From positions 41,593,501 through 41,657,500 of the forward strand of contig CM060989.1 of NCBI GenBank assembly GCA_030765065.1: a stretch of DNA of 64,000 nt. The letters are read 5' to 3'. Origin of the DNA: Deroplatys truncata (Eukaryota > Arthropoda > Insecta > Mantodea > Mantidae). Below the pieces are notes generated by a model. It did no database searches. It was given only the letters and a program-made list of their open reading frames with translations, and was not told the origin of the DNA. Of the stretch, positions 45,440-57,322 are shown piece after piece; position 1 is the stretch's first letter, and every line of letters begins with the position of its first letter. The translations under genes and the position numbers were made by a program.

Positions 45440-45765
45440 TTCTTCTTCTTCGGTTTAGACTCCTCTGTATAGGACTTAAATCCCCAAGGACTACTGCCTT
45501 GTGTCAATAGGCTGTCGAGGAGCAAGTAAACTCTGGATCATAAGATATCCAGAATGTGTGATCAGCCCAATAGCTGGTATGACGGCGAAGGGGGTGAAAT
45601 TTAGGGATAATAGGAAAATCCACGGATCAAATTATTCAATCCAGTATTCACCTAGCGACCGAGGAAACCCGCGAAAAAACTTTCGGTCACGTTGGTAGGC
45701 CTTAGAGTTTGAAACCGGGACCTCCCGAATCTACGTTACCGCGGCGCCACCTCGTGCGGCACGGT
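45440..45765 (-). mobile_element. S1 SINE
   Basis: The minus-strand head lies at 45715-45765 (GAGGTGGCGCCGCGGTAACG, box B of form GTCCCGGTTTCAAACTC). The body shares CCTAGCGACCGAGGAAACCC. The tail block GCTGTCGAGGAGCAAGTAAA is like a fragment at 19700-19730 (CCCGTCGAGGAGCAGACAC). Confidence 0.65.
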
Positions 45766-46101
45766 AAAGTTTTAATGGAAAAATGCAGCTATCAAATATG
45801 ATTTCCAGATCTGCAATAGTCAATATATCAAAAGTAAAGGGATTTAATATAGTTCATGCGTATACACGTAGTGAAATAGGCAAAACACGCAGGAAGGTAG
45901 GAACAGCATGAAGGGGAAGTGGTTAAAAGAACACTAGATGAAAAAAATTAATAACTTGCAGCTCCTAGTTTGCTGCTGCATGAATTAAATCATAAGTAAA
46001 TATTAACACATAAAAAGGAAGTGAAGACCAGGTAAGGTTTAAACGGCAATTCAACTATCAAATATGATTATGTACCGTGCTGAATTTAAGTGGCCTAACA
46101 G

Positions 46102-46272
46102 GGAGAAGAAGGGGGGGGGGAGAAATGTACTAAATGTAATGGATTACATGACAATTGGCATTACATTCTGGAATGCGAGGGCACGGATAAAGGAAGAGAG
46201 AATTTGGTGCTAAAGAAATGGAAAAATATACCAATAGAGCTAAAATTTACGCAGATTTTTAATACAACATAA
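46102..46272 (+). pseudogene. LINE ORF2 end with CCHC knuckle
   Basis: The frame from 46123 reads KCTKCNGLHDNWHYILECEG, a C-x2-C-x7-H-x4-C knuckle, then LVLKKWKNIPIELKF, and stops at 46270-46272. Such knuckles end the second protein of many non-LTR retrotransposons, where they are thought to bind the element RNA. A G-run precedes it and the rest of the frame is lost, so this is a 5'-truncated copy. Its 3' untranslated region is interrupted by the HL copy at 46313. Confidence 0.7.
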
Positions 46273-46312
46273 AATGAATATATGGAGAAAGCAGGAAAAT
46301 ATTTAGGAAAAA

Positions 46313-47106
46313 CCTGATGTGTTACACTCACATGACTTTCTTTACTCTTGTACAAACTATTTTTACAAACGCTTATTCTTACTGCTAATTTTCTTGTAGG
46401 TGCAAGGGGAATACGTTAGGCTTTAAGCGATAGTCAAATCTTTTAAGAGGTGGTTGATATGTGCAGCATTCCATTCTCTTTGCATGTCCAGGACATAAAA
46501 AAAATGAATAACGAATTCCCATTTGAGAAAAAATATTGGAAAATTTAAGGGAATAACAAGCAATATCTCGAAAATGGTTCCCTCAACAAAAAAAAATGTA
46601 TGACATAAATTGTGTATTTTAACGGCCTCTACATTTTTTATGTAGTAAAATTTTGTCTATCTCTTCTGGTTTACCAGTTATGCAAAAGTCGTTCACAATA
46701 AAGAATACTTTTGGAGACATTTCCAGAAAATTCGAGATATACATTTCATTTGTCATGAAAATAGGTTAAACATATGATATGTTAATCAAATCGTTAGAGC
46801 CATTTTTGAGAAAATTAAAATTTTCGAAAAATATAACATGTAAAGAGTAATCTGGGGTGGTGGGATTTTCTTGAAAACCTTCGTGTCGCATTTCTGGAAG
46901 ATACTGAACCTAAATACCAAGTTTGGTGTTTAACCGACTGTTCGTTTCTGAGTTATGCTGTTCACAGACACACACACGGACATGTTTCCAAATATGCTTT
47001 TTTGGATTCAGATGGTCTCAGTGAAATCCAGTATCTCGGTATCGAATTTTTGGGTGGAATACAATACTTCCCCTGCTTACACTATACGTAGTAGAGAGAT
47101 TAAAAA
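46313..47106 (+). mobile_element. HL repeat in a LINE 3' region
   Basis: Starts CCTGATGTGTTACACTCACA (first T changed to C) after AAAAA and ends GTAGAGAGATTAAAAA|T. GGTGGTGGGATTTTCTTGAA and a CACACACACGGACATG tract are present. 794 bp long. Confidence 0.85.
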
Positions 47107-47351
47107 TTAGGTTAAAATGGGTAAAAGAGATGTGAAGCAAATTGGGGAAAATACGAAAAAGGGTTACAAGGCAAAAATGTAAATAGTGGAAAAGTATACT
47201 TCACCATTATATATACAACAAAATGTTAAATTTAAGGTGAAGAGAAATAAAAAGCAACTCCATTGTATTGTAAACATGACATGTAAGTACAAAGTAGAAA
47301 TTTATCATTCATTCATTTATTCATGTTCCATGTAATACTACTTATGTATAT

Positions 47352-47933
47352 TGTGACTCAGGGCTACGGTCCAAGGTTTTCGGGAGGTCGGCGCCGAGGG
47401 ATCCGAGTAAACGACAATAACGCTGCTTGCCGCGCTATCGGGAGATAACTAGAACTTTCTGGAAGCTTTATCTCAGAAAGTGTAAGGAAATAGTTCTAAA
47501 AGGTTCGAGAACCTTTTGTGGAAGATTCCACTGCCTATACAAGCGAGCGCTCTCGCGGGCATGAGTCAGTTGCTAGTTGAAAGTTGTTGGGACAGTCAGT
47601 GCCGGATGAGCAGTGGAGACAGTAGAGTCGCCTCGACAATCGGTGAGCGAACGAGTTGGCGGGTGGGTTTTCCGTGAGACATCAAGAAAGATTCTTCGAG
47701 CGAGTTGGTGCAGCCTCTGTGACGTGCAGCGAATGCTATCGAGGAGCGACGGTTGTGGAGGTCTTGTGTTCAAAGATTCCCGAGAGAAGTAACGTCCAGC
47801 GTGAAGAGGCTGGATCACTAAGGAAATAAACTAGTTCACTTAATGAAGTGACATTGGTAAAGTGAACTACCAGTGAAAATGAACTACATAAAAAAACGAA
47901 ACAGTGACAGTTGAAAAACTGGACAAAGTCACA
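47352..47933 (+). mobile_element. Solo LTR of a Ty3/gypsy-like retrotransposon, copy 2
   Basis: Starts TGTGACTCAG, ends GTCACA; 582 bp. Blocks shared with the LTR at 20154 include TCGGGAGGTCGGCG, GATTCCACTG, CAAGCGAGCG, CGAGCGAGTTGGTG, GTGACGTGCAG and GGTTGTGGAGGTCTTG. The TATA position reads CTATACAAGCG. Flanked on both sides by ATAT, a clean 4-bp target duplication. No internal coding region borders it. Confidence 0.8.
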
Positions 47934-47939
47934 ATATAA

Positions 47940-48945
47940 TTATCTTTAATTCATGTACATACGCGCAGTAAAATAAGGAAAAAACACGCATTAGGTTAGG
48001 TTTCCAGCACCGAGTGCAGGAAAATCATCTTTCTCCATGACAGCATCAACGGAAACAGAATAAAAATAAAACTATCGAAAAAATAATATATTATAACTCA
48101 TCACTTGGAATTCTTTGAGCTGATCATTGTATTATCACCTAAAGCATTCATGTTATCCTATTATCAGTGTTTGCCAAACTTTAAAATATACGGTTTATAA
48201 AATAAAGTTAAAATTGAAAGAAAAAAGTTTCACGTCCTAAGAATTAATTTTTAAATGACAATTATAGAAACGACTGTTACTATTATTATGATTATGATTA
48301 TTATTAAAATAATCTTTTTTTACATGCACAAAAAGTGTGTGCGGCAGGAAATATTTCTCGGGGCGCAGCAGCATTATGATATATGGGTTTGCCATTGCTA
48401 CCCAAAAAGTTTTATTCTAAAAAATAAGAGAATTAAATATAATATATATATAAAACCACTGATAGATGTGCGTTTCCAACTGTTAAAACTAATATTAACA
48501 TTATTTTAAACAAATTCGCACAAATATTCTAAATTAGGTATCAGGAGATTATGAAACTGCGGAGGTGGCTTCCAGTGGCTGGTAAAAAAAATGAACAGCG
48601 CTCCAGTCGCCGCGCGTCGCATTACTTTATAACTGTTTGACCCAGGGGTTTCGAAGTTATTTCTCATAGTCTGCTTTACTTAGTCCGACGTATTTCTTTA
48701 CCTAAATAATGATTAACACAACGTTGGATCATGATCGTTGCCAAACACGTTCCTGAGTCAGTAATGAGATTCGTTTTATACATTAAAAATATTTGTGATC
48801 ATTTAAACAGTCTATCTGTAGTATAAGCAATGCCTTATTGTTTAAATGAATATTTTGCAAGAAATCAATAAAGCTACCGTGGTGGAAGGGAATCAATTAC
48901 CTCTGCGCGGCTTTAACCGGCTACATACGCGCGGAGCTCAAGTAG
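47940..48945. other. Unassigned
   Basis: AT-rich with short ATT/ATG repeats at 48278-48308. No gene is supported. Confidence 0.4.
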
Positions 48946-48950
48946 AAAAA

Positions 48951-50391
48951 TCTGATGTGTTGCATTCACACTGATTTCTCTACTCACTCTTCTACAAAAG
49001 CTTATTCTTCTATTTACTTCTTGTTGCTCGAGATAAACTTCCATACTCATTTATTCAGAGGCAAATTATTAAAATAATGGGCCACTGTGTAATGACTTAG
49101 CATTTATATTCTTGTAGCTTAACCACAAAAAGAAAGAAGGAAACGAATATCTACTTACAGTTGAAAAACGTATAAGGTATTTGAAAATTCAAACCAATAA
49201 CAAAGAATATCTCGGTAATGGTCAACGCCACACAAAATTGTATTTGACATAAACGGTGTACTTTAACGAGATCTACATTTTTTGTGTTGTAACATTTTGT
49301 CTACCTCTTACAGTTAACCAGTTATACAAAAATTATTTAGAGTAAACAGGACTTCACAGGCTATTCGCAGAAATTTAATATAAACGTTTTATTTGTCATG
49401 TAAATATCTTGAATATAAGATATTTTAATTAAAATCGATGGCGCTGTTTTTGAGGAAATCAAACATTTCGAAAAATGTCCCATGTAAAAGGTAATTTGAC
49501 GTAAGGGTTTTACCAGTTATCTCTTTTTACTTTCTCTACTACGTATAGTAAGTAGGGGAAGTATTGTATTCCACCCAAAAATTTGATACCGAGATTTCAC
49601 AGGAAATACATGTTTTGAGACCCCTTGAAACCAAAAAAAGCATTTTTAGAAACATGTCCGTGTGTGTGTCTATGAACAGCATAAATCAGAAACAAACAGT
49701 CGGATAAACACCAAACGTAGTATTTAGGATCAGTATTTTCCAAAGATGCGACACCCCAGATTACACTTTACATGGAACATTTTTCGAAAATTTTAATTTT
49801 CTCAAAAATGACTAATGATTTTATTTAAAATATCATATGTTTAAGATATTTTCATGACAAATAAAATGTATATCTTGAGTTTTCTGGGACTGTCTCCAAA
49901 AGTATTCATGATTGTGAACGACTTTTGCATAACTGGTAAACCATAAGAGATAGACAAAATCTTACTACACAAAAGATTTAGATCGCGTTAAAATACACAA
50001 TTTATGTCATACACATTTTTTTTTGTTGTATGAACCATTTTCGAGATATTGCTTGTTATTCCCTTAAAATTTTCTAATACTTTTTCTCAAATAGGAAATC
50101 GTTATTCATTTTTTGTATGTCCTGGACATACAAAGAGAATGGAATGCGCCACATAGCAACCAGCCCTTAAAAGATTTGACTATCGCTTAAAGCCTACCAC
50201 ATTCCCCTTGCACCTACAAGAAAATTAGCAATAAGTTTAACATCTGGATATCTCGATTAACATGAAGCATATGGAGAATAATCGTTTGTAAAAATAGTTT
50301 GTACAAGAGTAGAAAAAGTCATGCGAGTGTAACACATCAGATGTTTTTAGTTATGCTGTTCACAGACGGACACACACACCATTTTCTAAAA
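48951..50391 (+). mobile_element. HL repeat interrupted by a reversed HL copy
   Basis: The left part, 48951-49523, starts A|TCTGATGTGTTGCATTCACA. The right part, 50342-50391, resumes TGTTTTTAGTTATGCTGTTC with ACAGACGGACACACACACC and is cut by a second plus copy. The break is in the T run just before the GTTATGCTG block, the same point as in the copy at 42987. Confidence 0.85.
49524..50341 (-). mobile_element. HL repeat nested inside another HL
   Basis: A complete 818-bp reversed copy, from TTTTTACTTTCTCTACTACG to GTGTAACACATCAGA, with TG tract near 49660-49670. Confidence 0.85.
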
Positions 50392-50394
50392 ATA

Positions 50395-51261
50395 TCTGAT
50401 CTGTTACATTCACATGATCTTCTCTACCCTCTAGCCCTTATCGGTGGGTATACAAATCATTCTTACGAAAGTTTATTTTCCTAACTACTTCATTTAATCG
50501 AGATAAACCTCTACAGAAACAGCTACATTACACATTTCGTTATAACTACAAAGGGGACAATTAGTCAAATGTTTAAGAACTGGACGCTATACGCTGGTCT
50601 TAAAATTCCATACTGTTTCCATGATATTACGAGAAACAACTGAAAATCGACAGACTTTCAAAGAATGATTCGAACCGTTATATGGATATCTCGGAAATTA
50701 CTGATGTCACAAAAGAGGTTACTGGAAATAAATTGTGTGTTTTAAAGAGCTCTACATTTTTTGTATAGCACGTTTTTGTCTATCGCTCAACGTTTACCAG
50801 TTATACAAGTTTATGTAAATTTCCTTCCGAATGAAAATGAGTTTATAAGCTATTTCCAGAAAATTCAAGATTCATGTTTTATTTGTTATGTAAGTATCTT
50901 TAATATATGGTATTTTAGAACCTTTTTTTTAGAAAATCAATGACTTCGAAAAATGTTCCATTAAAAGGAGCTTGAGGTAGGGGAATTTTCCTGAAAATCT
51001 TCTTGTCGCATTCTTTGGATACTTAACTTAAATACCAACTTTGTTGTTGGTTTGACTTTTGGTTTTTGAGTTATACTGTTCACAGGCGGACTCACAGACA
51101 ACACCTACACACATATACATGGAGTTTTTATTTAAAAAGATGCTTTTTAGGATTCAGGGGGTCTCAAAACGTATATTTCTGCTGAAATCTCGGTATCGAA
51201 TTTTTGGGTGGAATGCAATACTTCCCCTCCTTACTACAGATAAATAGTAGGGAAGGTAAAC
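50395..51261 (+). mobile_element. HL repeat, older subfamily
   Basis: Starts A|TCTGATCTGTTACATTCACA and has GAGAAACAACTGAAAATCGA, a block present in older copies only. The CA tract at 51100-51115 is disrupted, and the end is TAGTAGGGAAGGTAAA. Confidence 0.8.
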
Positions 51262-51574
51262 ATCGGCCGTTTGAATACTTATTTAAATCTAAAGATTTGA
51301 TGCAACGAAAATTGAATAATTTATATAGTATAATGGAAGTTGTCTCTAAAGTATATTGTTTTCTGTGACAGAAACCAGTTAACTACAGGATTTGCCCAAA
51401 CTATTGACTGTTTATATAAATCACGTTTCACAACTTAAATATAATGTAATGTTCGTAAAGTATAAGCATCGTTTATCTCTAAGAAAGTCTAATATTGTCA
51501 TTTCAGAAGTAATATGTAGTTGTTTGTGTTCATAATGCATGATGGAATGGAATGCGAATCGAAGGTGACTTGGC

Positions 51575-52078
51575 ACCGATGCAGTGAATGAAAATATTGT
51601 ACCTATGCCCCTCGAGGGGGGAGGAGATGAGAGGAGACAACGGACGGACGAAACCAGGAGTGACGGTACCGCAACGACAGGATCGCTGCAGCTTCCAGAT
51701 CGAGATGCCCCGTCAGTCGGACAAGCACACTGGGGACCCCTCCCCACACAGAATCCTAAACTCCAACCCCAAAGAGTGGGGGGTCCCCGAAGGCCGAGGG
51801 ACGGAGAAAGATGTATAGATCACCCACGCCACGCCGCACCGAAACACCATCGCCGACAATTCCAAACTGAGACAGACCTAAAGGAGTGAAGGACGAAGGA
51901 AATGATTATGGAGGAACAGGAAATTCGGGGGATGAGAGAACCATTCCAGCATTAGCCTGGCGACCCAGAAAAAAAAGAACTCATGGGTCAGAGTGGGCTG
52001 TCACTGGGTATCGAACTCGTGACCTTCCGAATGCGAGTCGTACGCGTTACCGCGGCGCCACCTCGCTCGTCATAATGT
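51575..52078 (-). mobile_element. S1 SINE, full length
   Basis: The minus-strand head (CGAGCGAGGTGGCGCCGCGG, box B near 52005-52020) is followed by GGGTCGCCAGGCTAATGCTG, AATTTCCTGTTCCTCC and TGTCGGCGATGGTGTTTCGG, shared with the plus-strand S1 at 31350. Frames across it on both strands are SINE. Confidence 0.75.
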
Positions 52079-52079
52079 A

Positions 52080-52735
52080 TAATGGTCGTTATAGTTTTGA
52101 TTTTGTTTTATTTAACAACAGTCTTGGATAATCGATGGGCAGTTTGCCACTAATATTAATATTGGTGACCTTGCTATTGGAACCACTATGTTCAACAGCT
52201 GTTAGTAATTTATTTTATTTTCACGTAAGTACTACGATTACTCACTATCGTTGATAAAAATAGTATACAATACACATGCTTTAATGCACTAGGAGAATGC
52301 CCCATGTAGAAGTCGCTTCCTCGTTCTTCAGTAATACACTTGCCACATTTGTATCGCAGTTACGAAAATCATCACATACTTGCTCATGCATATTTACGTT
52401 ATTACATTATATAGTCTCAATTTGGTTTATAACATTCTCAATTTCGCCATGTGCTTCTTGCACTTCAACGCGAACTACCGAGAATTCCTCATGCAGTAAT
52501 TCATGATCTAATTTCACACACCTCATTCTATTTGCCACCTTTAATATCCTAAGGCCATATCGACGGCTTTGCCTTTGAAGCAACTGCCCATCGGTATTGA
52601 TGTTCGCTCGTTTACTATTGATATATTTGGGTTTGCTTACGTTGTGTTTTCTTTATAACCATTACATTCACGCACACACGCATTTGCTCTCTAACTCATA
52701 CTTCTAGACTCTAGATAGGATGGAGAATAATCCTA
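52080..52735. other. Unassigned
   Basis: AT-rich; no recognised gene or repeat. Confidence 0.35.
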
Positions 52736-52739
52736 GGTA

Positions 52740-52830
52740 AAGAAAAATTCCAATTCCAGCCGAGAATCGATCCCGGGACCTCTGAATTTGGAAGTCAACA
52801 TGCTAACCACCAGGTCACAGAGGCTGTCTC
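52740..52830 (-). mobile_element. tRNA-derived SINE head, separate family
   Basis: Minus strand: GCCTCTGTGACCTGGTGGTT, AGCATG (box A) and GGTCCCGGGATCGATTCTCG (box B), then GCTGGAATTGGAATTTTTC. The tail does not match S1, S2 or S3. Confidence 0.6.
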
Positions 52831-52892
52831 ATTCATTACTTTATTTTATAATTTTTCCTGTTGTTCAAACAACGTTACTAACTTTTTATTCA

Positions 52893-53420
52893 GTCCAGTT
52901 GTCTTCGCGCAAACGTGAGAGACTTGCATTCGGGAGGTCCCGGATTCGATTCCCTTCGGTCTGGTTACTGTAACCATGGGTTTTTCATTGTTTCCTCGGA
53001 TCGGTAGGCGAATGCCGGGTGATTCCCTTGTACCACGTATTTCCTGTCCCTATCATTTCCTTTCATGTGTTTCGAGGTTGTAGAACCAGAGGAAGGCGGT
53101 TGGTATGCCGCGGCAGAACGGTGGAATTTGCACTCTGGAAAGATTTCTCCCTGGTACTTGGCCGGACCCCCTTGCTTCCTGGGGGACTGTAGTGTCTATT
53201 CTTGGTACCTGCAGTTGGCTAAGGGAGGGCTAGCCGGTGTCAGGTTTGGTGCCATGTTGAAATAGTTAGGGACCCCGTGTTTCTAGCGCACATCGTCGTC
53301 CAGATCTTGTCGCCCTACGGATCTCGCTTTCATCCCTCCCTCCCTCTTCACGTTGGAAGCACAAAGGCCCCACTATGGCCTACTTCTGGTGCTGTGCTCC
53401 AGTTACTGGAGGCCCCTCCG
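52893..53420 (+). mobile_element. S1 SINE, long copy
   Basis: Box B GTCCCGGATTCGATTCCC, then ACCATGGGTTTTTCATTG, GATCGGTAGGCGAATGCCGG, CTGGAAAGATTTCTCCCTGG and TAGGGACCCCGTG. The last ~150 bp are a pyrimidine-rich extension. Confidence 0.7.
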
Positions 53421-54134
53421 TCTGACTCAGGGTTGCCAGGCGTCCCGGATTGTGCTAAATGTCCCGCGTCCCCGACAGTTCCTATCCAGGACGATAACTG
53501 CCTTGTATTTTGGAGTGTTTTCAAACTTGAGAAAAAGTTAATGTTTTCAGTTCTGATGTTGGTAAAACCGACTGCTATATTTCTTTACACTGCACAAAGT
53601 AATTCCCTGAATGTTTTTGCCTGTTATAACAGTTGGTATTGACCCACTTAGAATTGGTTCATTGTCTAAAATTTGATGATTTTTTGGGAGTTAGCCAGTT
53701 GTATGTTGCGTAATAATTAACAGCTGTGCCGCTCAGTGCTGTTATTCTGCACTCAACGGGTCACGTTTCTCTTGTGATTGATTTCCTTCAACAATGAAGG
53801 GTGTTTGTTAGAAACTTGTGAAGTGAACACGAACACGTTATTTGTTGGAAAATAGGAAGTAAATTTATAAAGGAAATGAATAGGAATTTTTGAAACGCAA
53901 AGGTGATCATGTTAAAAAAAATAGGCTGAGTGTTTTTCATAAGGATTCGGAAAACGGAACTGAATTAGTGATAGGTTAGTATGCAATGATGACGATGGGA
54001 CTTAGCAATAGCGCGGATTTAGTGGCACTGTTATCGTGTTGATTGATACCATAATTATTACATATAAATAATTAAATACAAAAATGATGGTAACATATAG
54101 AACTAATTGTAATAAACAATTTACATACATTGAA
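53421..54134. other. Unassigned
   Basis: A short GC-rich piece (GGCGTCCCGGATTGTGC near 53438) begins it; AT-rich afterwards. No recognised gene. Confidence 0.35.
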
Positions 54135-54290
54135 TTACTGCATAAAGAAAGGGTTACAACTTTGTAAGTGAATAAGGAAGTCGGTTCCAGGCAGACTAGA
54201 GCGGCTAAGGCAATTAAGCGTTTCGGCGAACTTAAGTCAACAAGAAACCCATTAGCTCAAGCTTCAGGGCGCTAGAATTCAAAACTTTAA
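54135..54290 (+). repeat. Direct repeat, copy 1
   Basis: CATAAAGAAAGGGTTACAAC, AAGGAAGTCGGTTCCAGGCA and AACTTAAGTCAACAAGAAAC, then CCATTAGCTCAAGCTTCAGG. Matches 55585-55760. Confidence 0.75.
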
Positions 54291-54467
54291 GAAATCAGGG
54301 ATATGAAACTGCACGTAGGCCAATTCGGAAAAACGAGAGAGAGAGAGAGAGTAAGAACTTTTAGAATTTTCTAGTCAAAGAGTAAAAGTTGTGCCTCATA
54401 TGCTTAAGATTTGGCAACGCATAGTGTAGGAACTTTTATGGGGTAGTTCCAAGTAGAAATTAAAATT

Positions 54468-54780
54468 CTCGTAAACTTATTCATGGACGCTCTTTAACTG
54501 CTGTGGTCCTTAGAGGCCTCCTTATTAGGCTTGAGGTTCTTTTACGTGCCGTAAATCTACAACACAAATTACACAAATTAAAATTAAATTGAGTTTTATT
54601 CATGGACGCTCTTTAACTCCTGTGGTCCTTAGCGTCCCATTCTATATTGGGCGTGAAAGACCGGCAACTTTGCTCAGAGGCCTCTTTATCAGGCTTGAGG
54701 TTCTTTTACGACACGGGACCGCAGACTTTACTTCTCTTCCGAAGGAAGCTGAAAGGGGATATATCATACATATTATACAT
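54468..54780 (-). mobile_element. S3 SINE tails, two joined pieces
   Basis: TTCATGGACGCTCTTTAACT occurs at 54480 and again at 54600. Each is followed by the GTGGTCCTTAG block and AGGCTTGAGGTTCTTTTACG. The second also has TTCTCTTCCGAAGGAAGC. The tRNA-like head is not attached here. Confidence 0.65.
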
Positions 54781-54839
54781 TGTACATATGAAAGGGGAAC
54801 CATACACATAAGAATTGTATAGCAATAGTTTAATTCACT

Positions 54840-55400
54840 GAATGTTAAAACATTCAACATGTAACTTTGTACAGAGCTATTTGTAAGCAACGGGCTAGCT
54901 AATTGAATGGGAATTCCTGGAACTCATAACGACCGTGCCTGGCACAGAGTGGTACGACGCTACATGATGGCGCTGAAGCGCAAGGTTCTGAAACCTGATA
55001 TTTTCATACATGCTTGGGTAACGCGGCCTGAGGGCCAATGGGAAGCATCGTTACATTTTCAAACGTAGAGGACTGCGTGGGTAAGCCGCCCTATATAAGA
55101 CCAGATTTTGCCGAGGGGTCACTCTTACTTATTACCAGTTCATTGCAACAAGAAGTCACGCCGACGCAAGGTGCTATGGATGCACGTGGGTGCATATAAG
55201 GGTGGGGATGCGTGTGAAGATAGATAGGCTCCTGATAAATATTCAAGTGGTGGGATAAAGTAAATGGGAAAAGCTGGCCGCCCATATTTATTTGAATAAT
55301 GAAATAAACATCACTTATAAAGGGAAAACTTGCAGTGTATTTTTAACTTGCCTCACCCACTAGAACCTGAGATTAACGAAACTTAGCAATTAGGTAGGAA
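54840..55400 (+). promoter_or_regulatory. TATA-containing, LTR-like promoter segment
   Basis: CCCTATATAAGACCAG at 55089-55104 is a good TATA context, about 35 bp upstream of a TCACTCTTACTT stretch that could be the start site. AATAAACATCACTTATAAAG follows ~200 bp later as a possible poly(A) signal. This spacing is LTR-like, but TG...CA ends and a second copy were not found. Confidence 0.3.
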
Positions 55401-55499
55401 TGGAATACTCAACTACCGACGAGCATCACTAGCCGAGGAAGAAGAATACTACAACAGCCCACTGCAAGAGTCGACCAACCACTTCCCGCTACAAAGCCG

Positions 55500-55583
55500 T
55501 GCTAAGGATTTTTACACCCGAAAAAATCCATAGCCCTCCGCCGGGTTTGAACCCGCGACCTGGGGAACTAGAGGCTAGCATAG
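55500..55583 (-). mobile_element. S3 SINE head fragment
   Basis: Minus strand: GCTAGCCTCTAGTTCCCCAG, then GTCGCGGGTTCAAACCCGGC (box B) and GGAGGGCTATGGATTTTTTC. It meets the direct repeat at 55585. Confidence 0.7.
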
Positions 55584-55584
55584 T

Positions 55585-55760
55585 AAGCATAAAGAAAGCG
55601 CTACAACTTTGTAGGTACATAAGGAAGTCAGTTCCAAGCAGACTACGGGTTCAGCAAAAGTAATTAGTAAGTGTAGAGCGCCTAAGGTAATTAAGTGTTC
55701 CGGCGAGCTTAAGTCAACAAGAAACCCATTAGCTCAAGCTTCAGGTAGCTAGTTAGGGGT
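55585..55760 (+). repeat. Direct repeat, copy 2
   Basis: CATAAAGAAAGCGCTACAAC, AAGGAAGTCAGTTCCAAGCA, then an extra ~35 bp, and GAGCTTAAGTCAACAAGAAA CCC-type end as in copy 1. Confidence 0.75.
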
Positions 55761-56284
55761 AGCCGTGAGGGTTTTGGCCGGCAAGCATTTTAGCGACGCA
55801 CGACAATTACGCTTCTAATTTATTTTATTGCGGAAACAGTTATTTCAAACCGTAAAATTGATATACTGGACAAGTTGGCAGGTATAATAAGTCAATTGTT
55901 ATAATTTGGAGTGCTACGATTCATAATCAAACGATGGCAAGCTGGCTTCAAGAGCTCAAGTATTAGATTACATTAAATTTCTCAGTCAATTTAAAATGGT
56001 GCTATTCTTTACACTACCCCACACATACCCTAAGAGAAAGATCTCACAGCCAGCCACTGTAGCAGCCGGCAGCAGAATCAATAGCAGATAGTGCACATGA
56101 CATGAAAAGGTGACATCGGGCAATCGGCGTCATATCGTGTACTCGGTACATAACAGGGACATAACAATACCATTTCTTGAACAGTACAAAGTATTTTGTA
56201 CTGTTTCTGCGTTATATATGGGGAATGAAATGCATACCCGTCCCTTATTTTTATTTCAGATATCTGGTAACCTTGGTCTGACCT
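55761..56284. other. Unassigned
   Basis: No recognised element. Probably upstream of, or unrelated to, the LINE fragment that follows. Confidence 0.35.
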
Positions 56285-56900
56285 GAAAAAAGATGTAGGG
56301 GAAATTTTAAACATATTTATGAAACAACAAAAGAGTACGAAAAATAAAAATAGCTGGTGGACAGGTGTAGAAAAAATTATGGAGAAGATAGGAATGGGAG
56401 ATATCTGGAGAGCAGGAGAAAGAAATAGCAACGGCTTCTGGATAACAGAAACAGAGTGGAGGACATAGAAAGACAAGAGATTTGGGGAAGCTTAGAGAAT
56501 AAAAAATCACTAGGGTTCTATAGATTAGTAAAAAGGAAATGGGGAAGAGAGGGGTATGTGGATTATTGTAATAGAGCTGAAAAAGAAGCGTTTGCATGGA
56601 TTAGAACAGGATCAATGTAACTGAGAGGGCTAAGAGGCACAAAAAGCGGAATGTGTGAACTATGCGGAGGCAGTGAAAGCGCAGAGCATTATATGACAGA
56701 ATGCAAAGAATTAGCAGAATGGATACAAAAAGTATGGGAGGAAAAATGAATGGAAAAATAGTAGCAATTAAAATGTTAACAAGAAAGGAAGAAACGAAAA
56801 ATAAGAATATGGGGGAGTTCTTAAAGAAAGTAAAGTAGAAATGGATTAGAAAAGTAAGAGATAAGAAAGGTAGAAGGGCAAACGGAGGAGGGAGAGGATG
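56285..56900 (+). pseudogene. LINE ORF2 3' end with CCHC knuckle
   Basis: Frames read WWTGVEKIMEKIGMGDIWRA, then FYRLVKRKWGREGYVDYCNR, AEKEAFAWIRTGSM, a stop, LRGLRGTKSGM and CELCGGSESAEHYMTEC, then KELAEWIQKVWEEK and a stop. The knuckle at 56654-56704 has the same C-x2-C-x7-H-x4-C spacing as the one at 46126. A +1 frame continues NGKIVAIKMLTRKEE to a terminal stop. Upstream reverse transcriptase is missing, as expected of a 5'-truncated insertion, and the internal stops show decay. Confidence 0.75.
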
Positions 56901-57141
56901 GATCACAGGTGATTAAGGGTAGCAAGGGCTGCTCAGCTGAGACATAAGGCCAGGGGACATAGCTGGCCAGAAAATTTGTGCATAGGTTAAGTTATTTACA
57001 AGTGGAATATTGTAAAAAGGAGTATGTTCAAAAAATGTACAAAAGAAGTTTATTAATTCATTCATAACAACTCTACGACTACATTTCCAAGAAAACAATA
57101 AAGAGAGCGTAATGGCGTTTCTTGGAATAGTTTACTAATGC

Positions 57142-57274
57142 TTTTTACTTTCTCTACTACGTATAGTTAGTAGGGAAAGTATTGCATACCACCCAAAAAT
57201 TCTATACCGAGATTTCACCGGAAATATATGTTTTGAGGCCTCCTAAAACTAAAAGAAGTATTTTTGGAAACATG

Positions 57275-57322
<48 letters not shown>

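Noticed and set aside
51575..52078. A conserved protein on either strand across 51421-52131
   Set aside because: The region is an S1 SINE in reverse, and the frames match other S1 copies rather than a gene.
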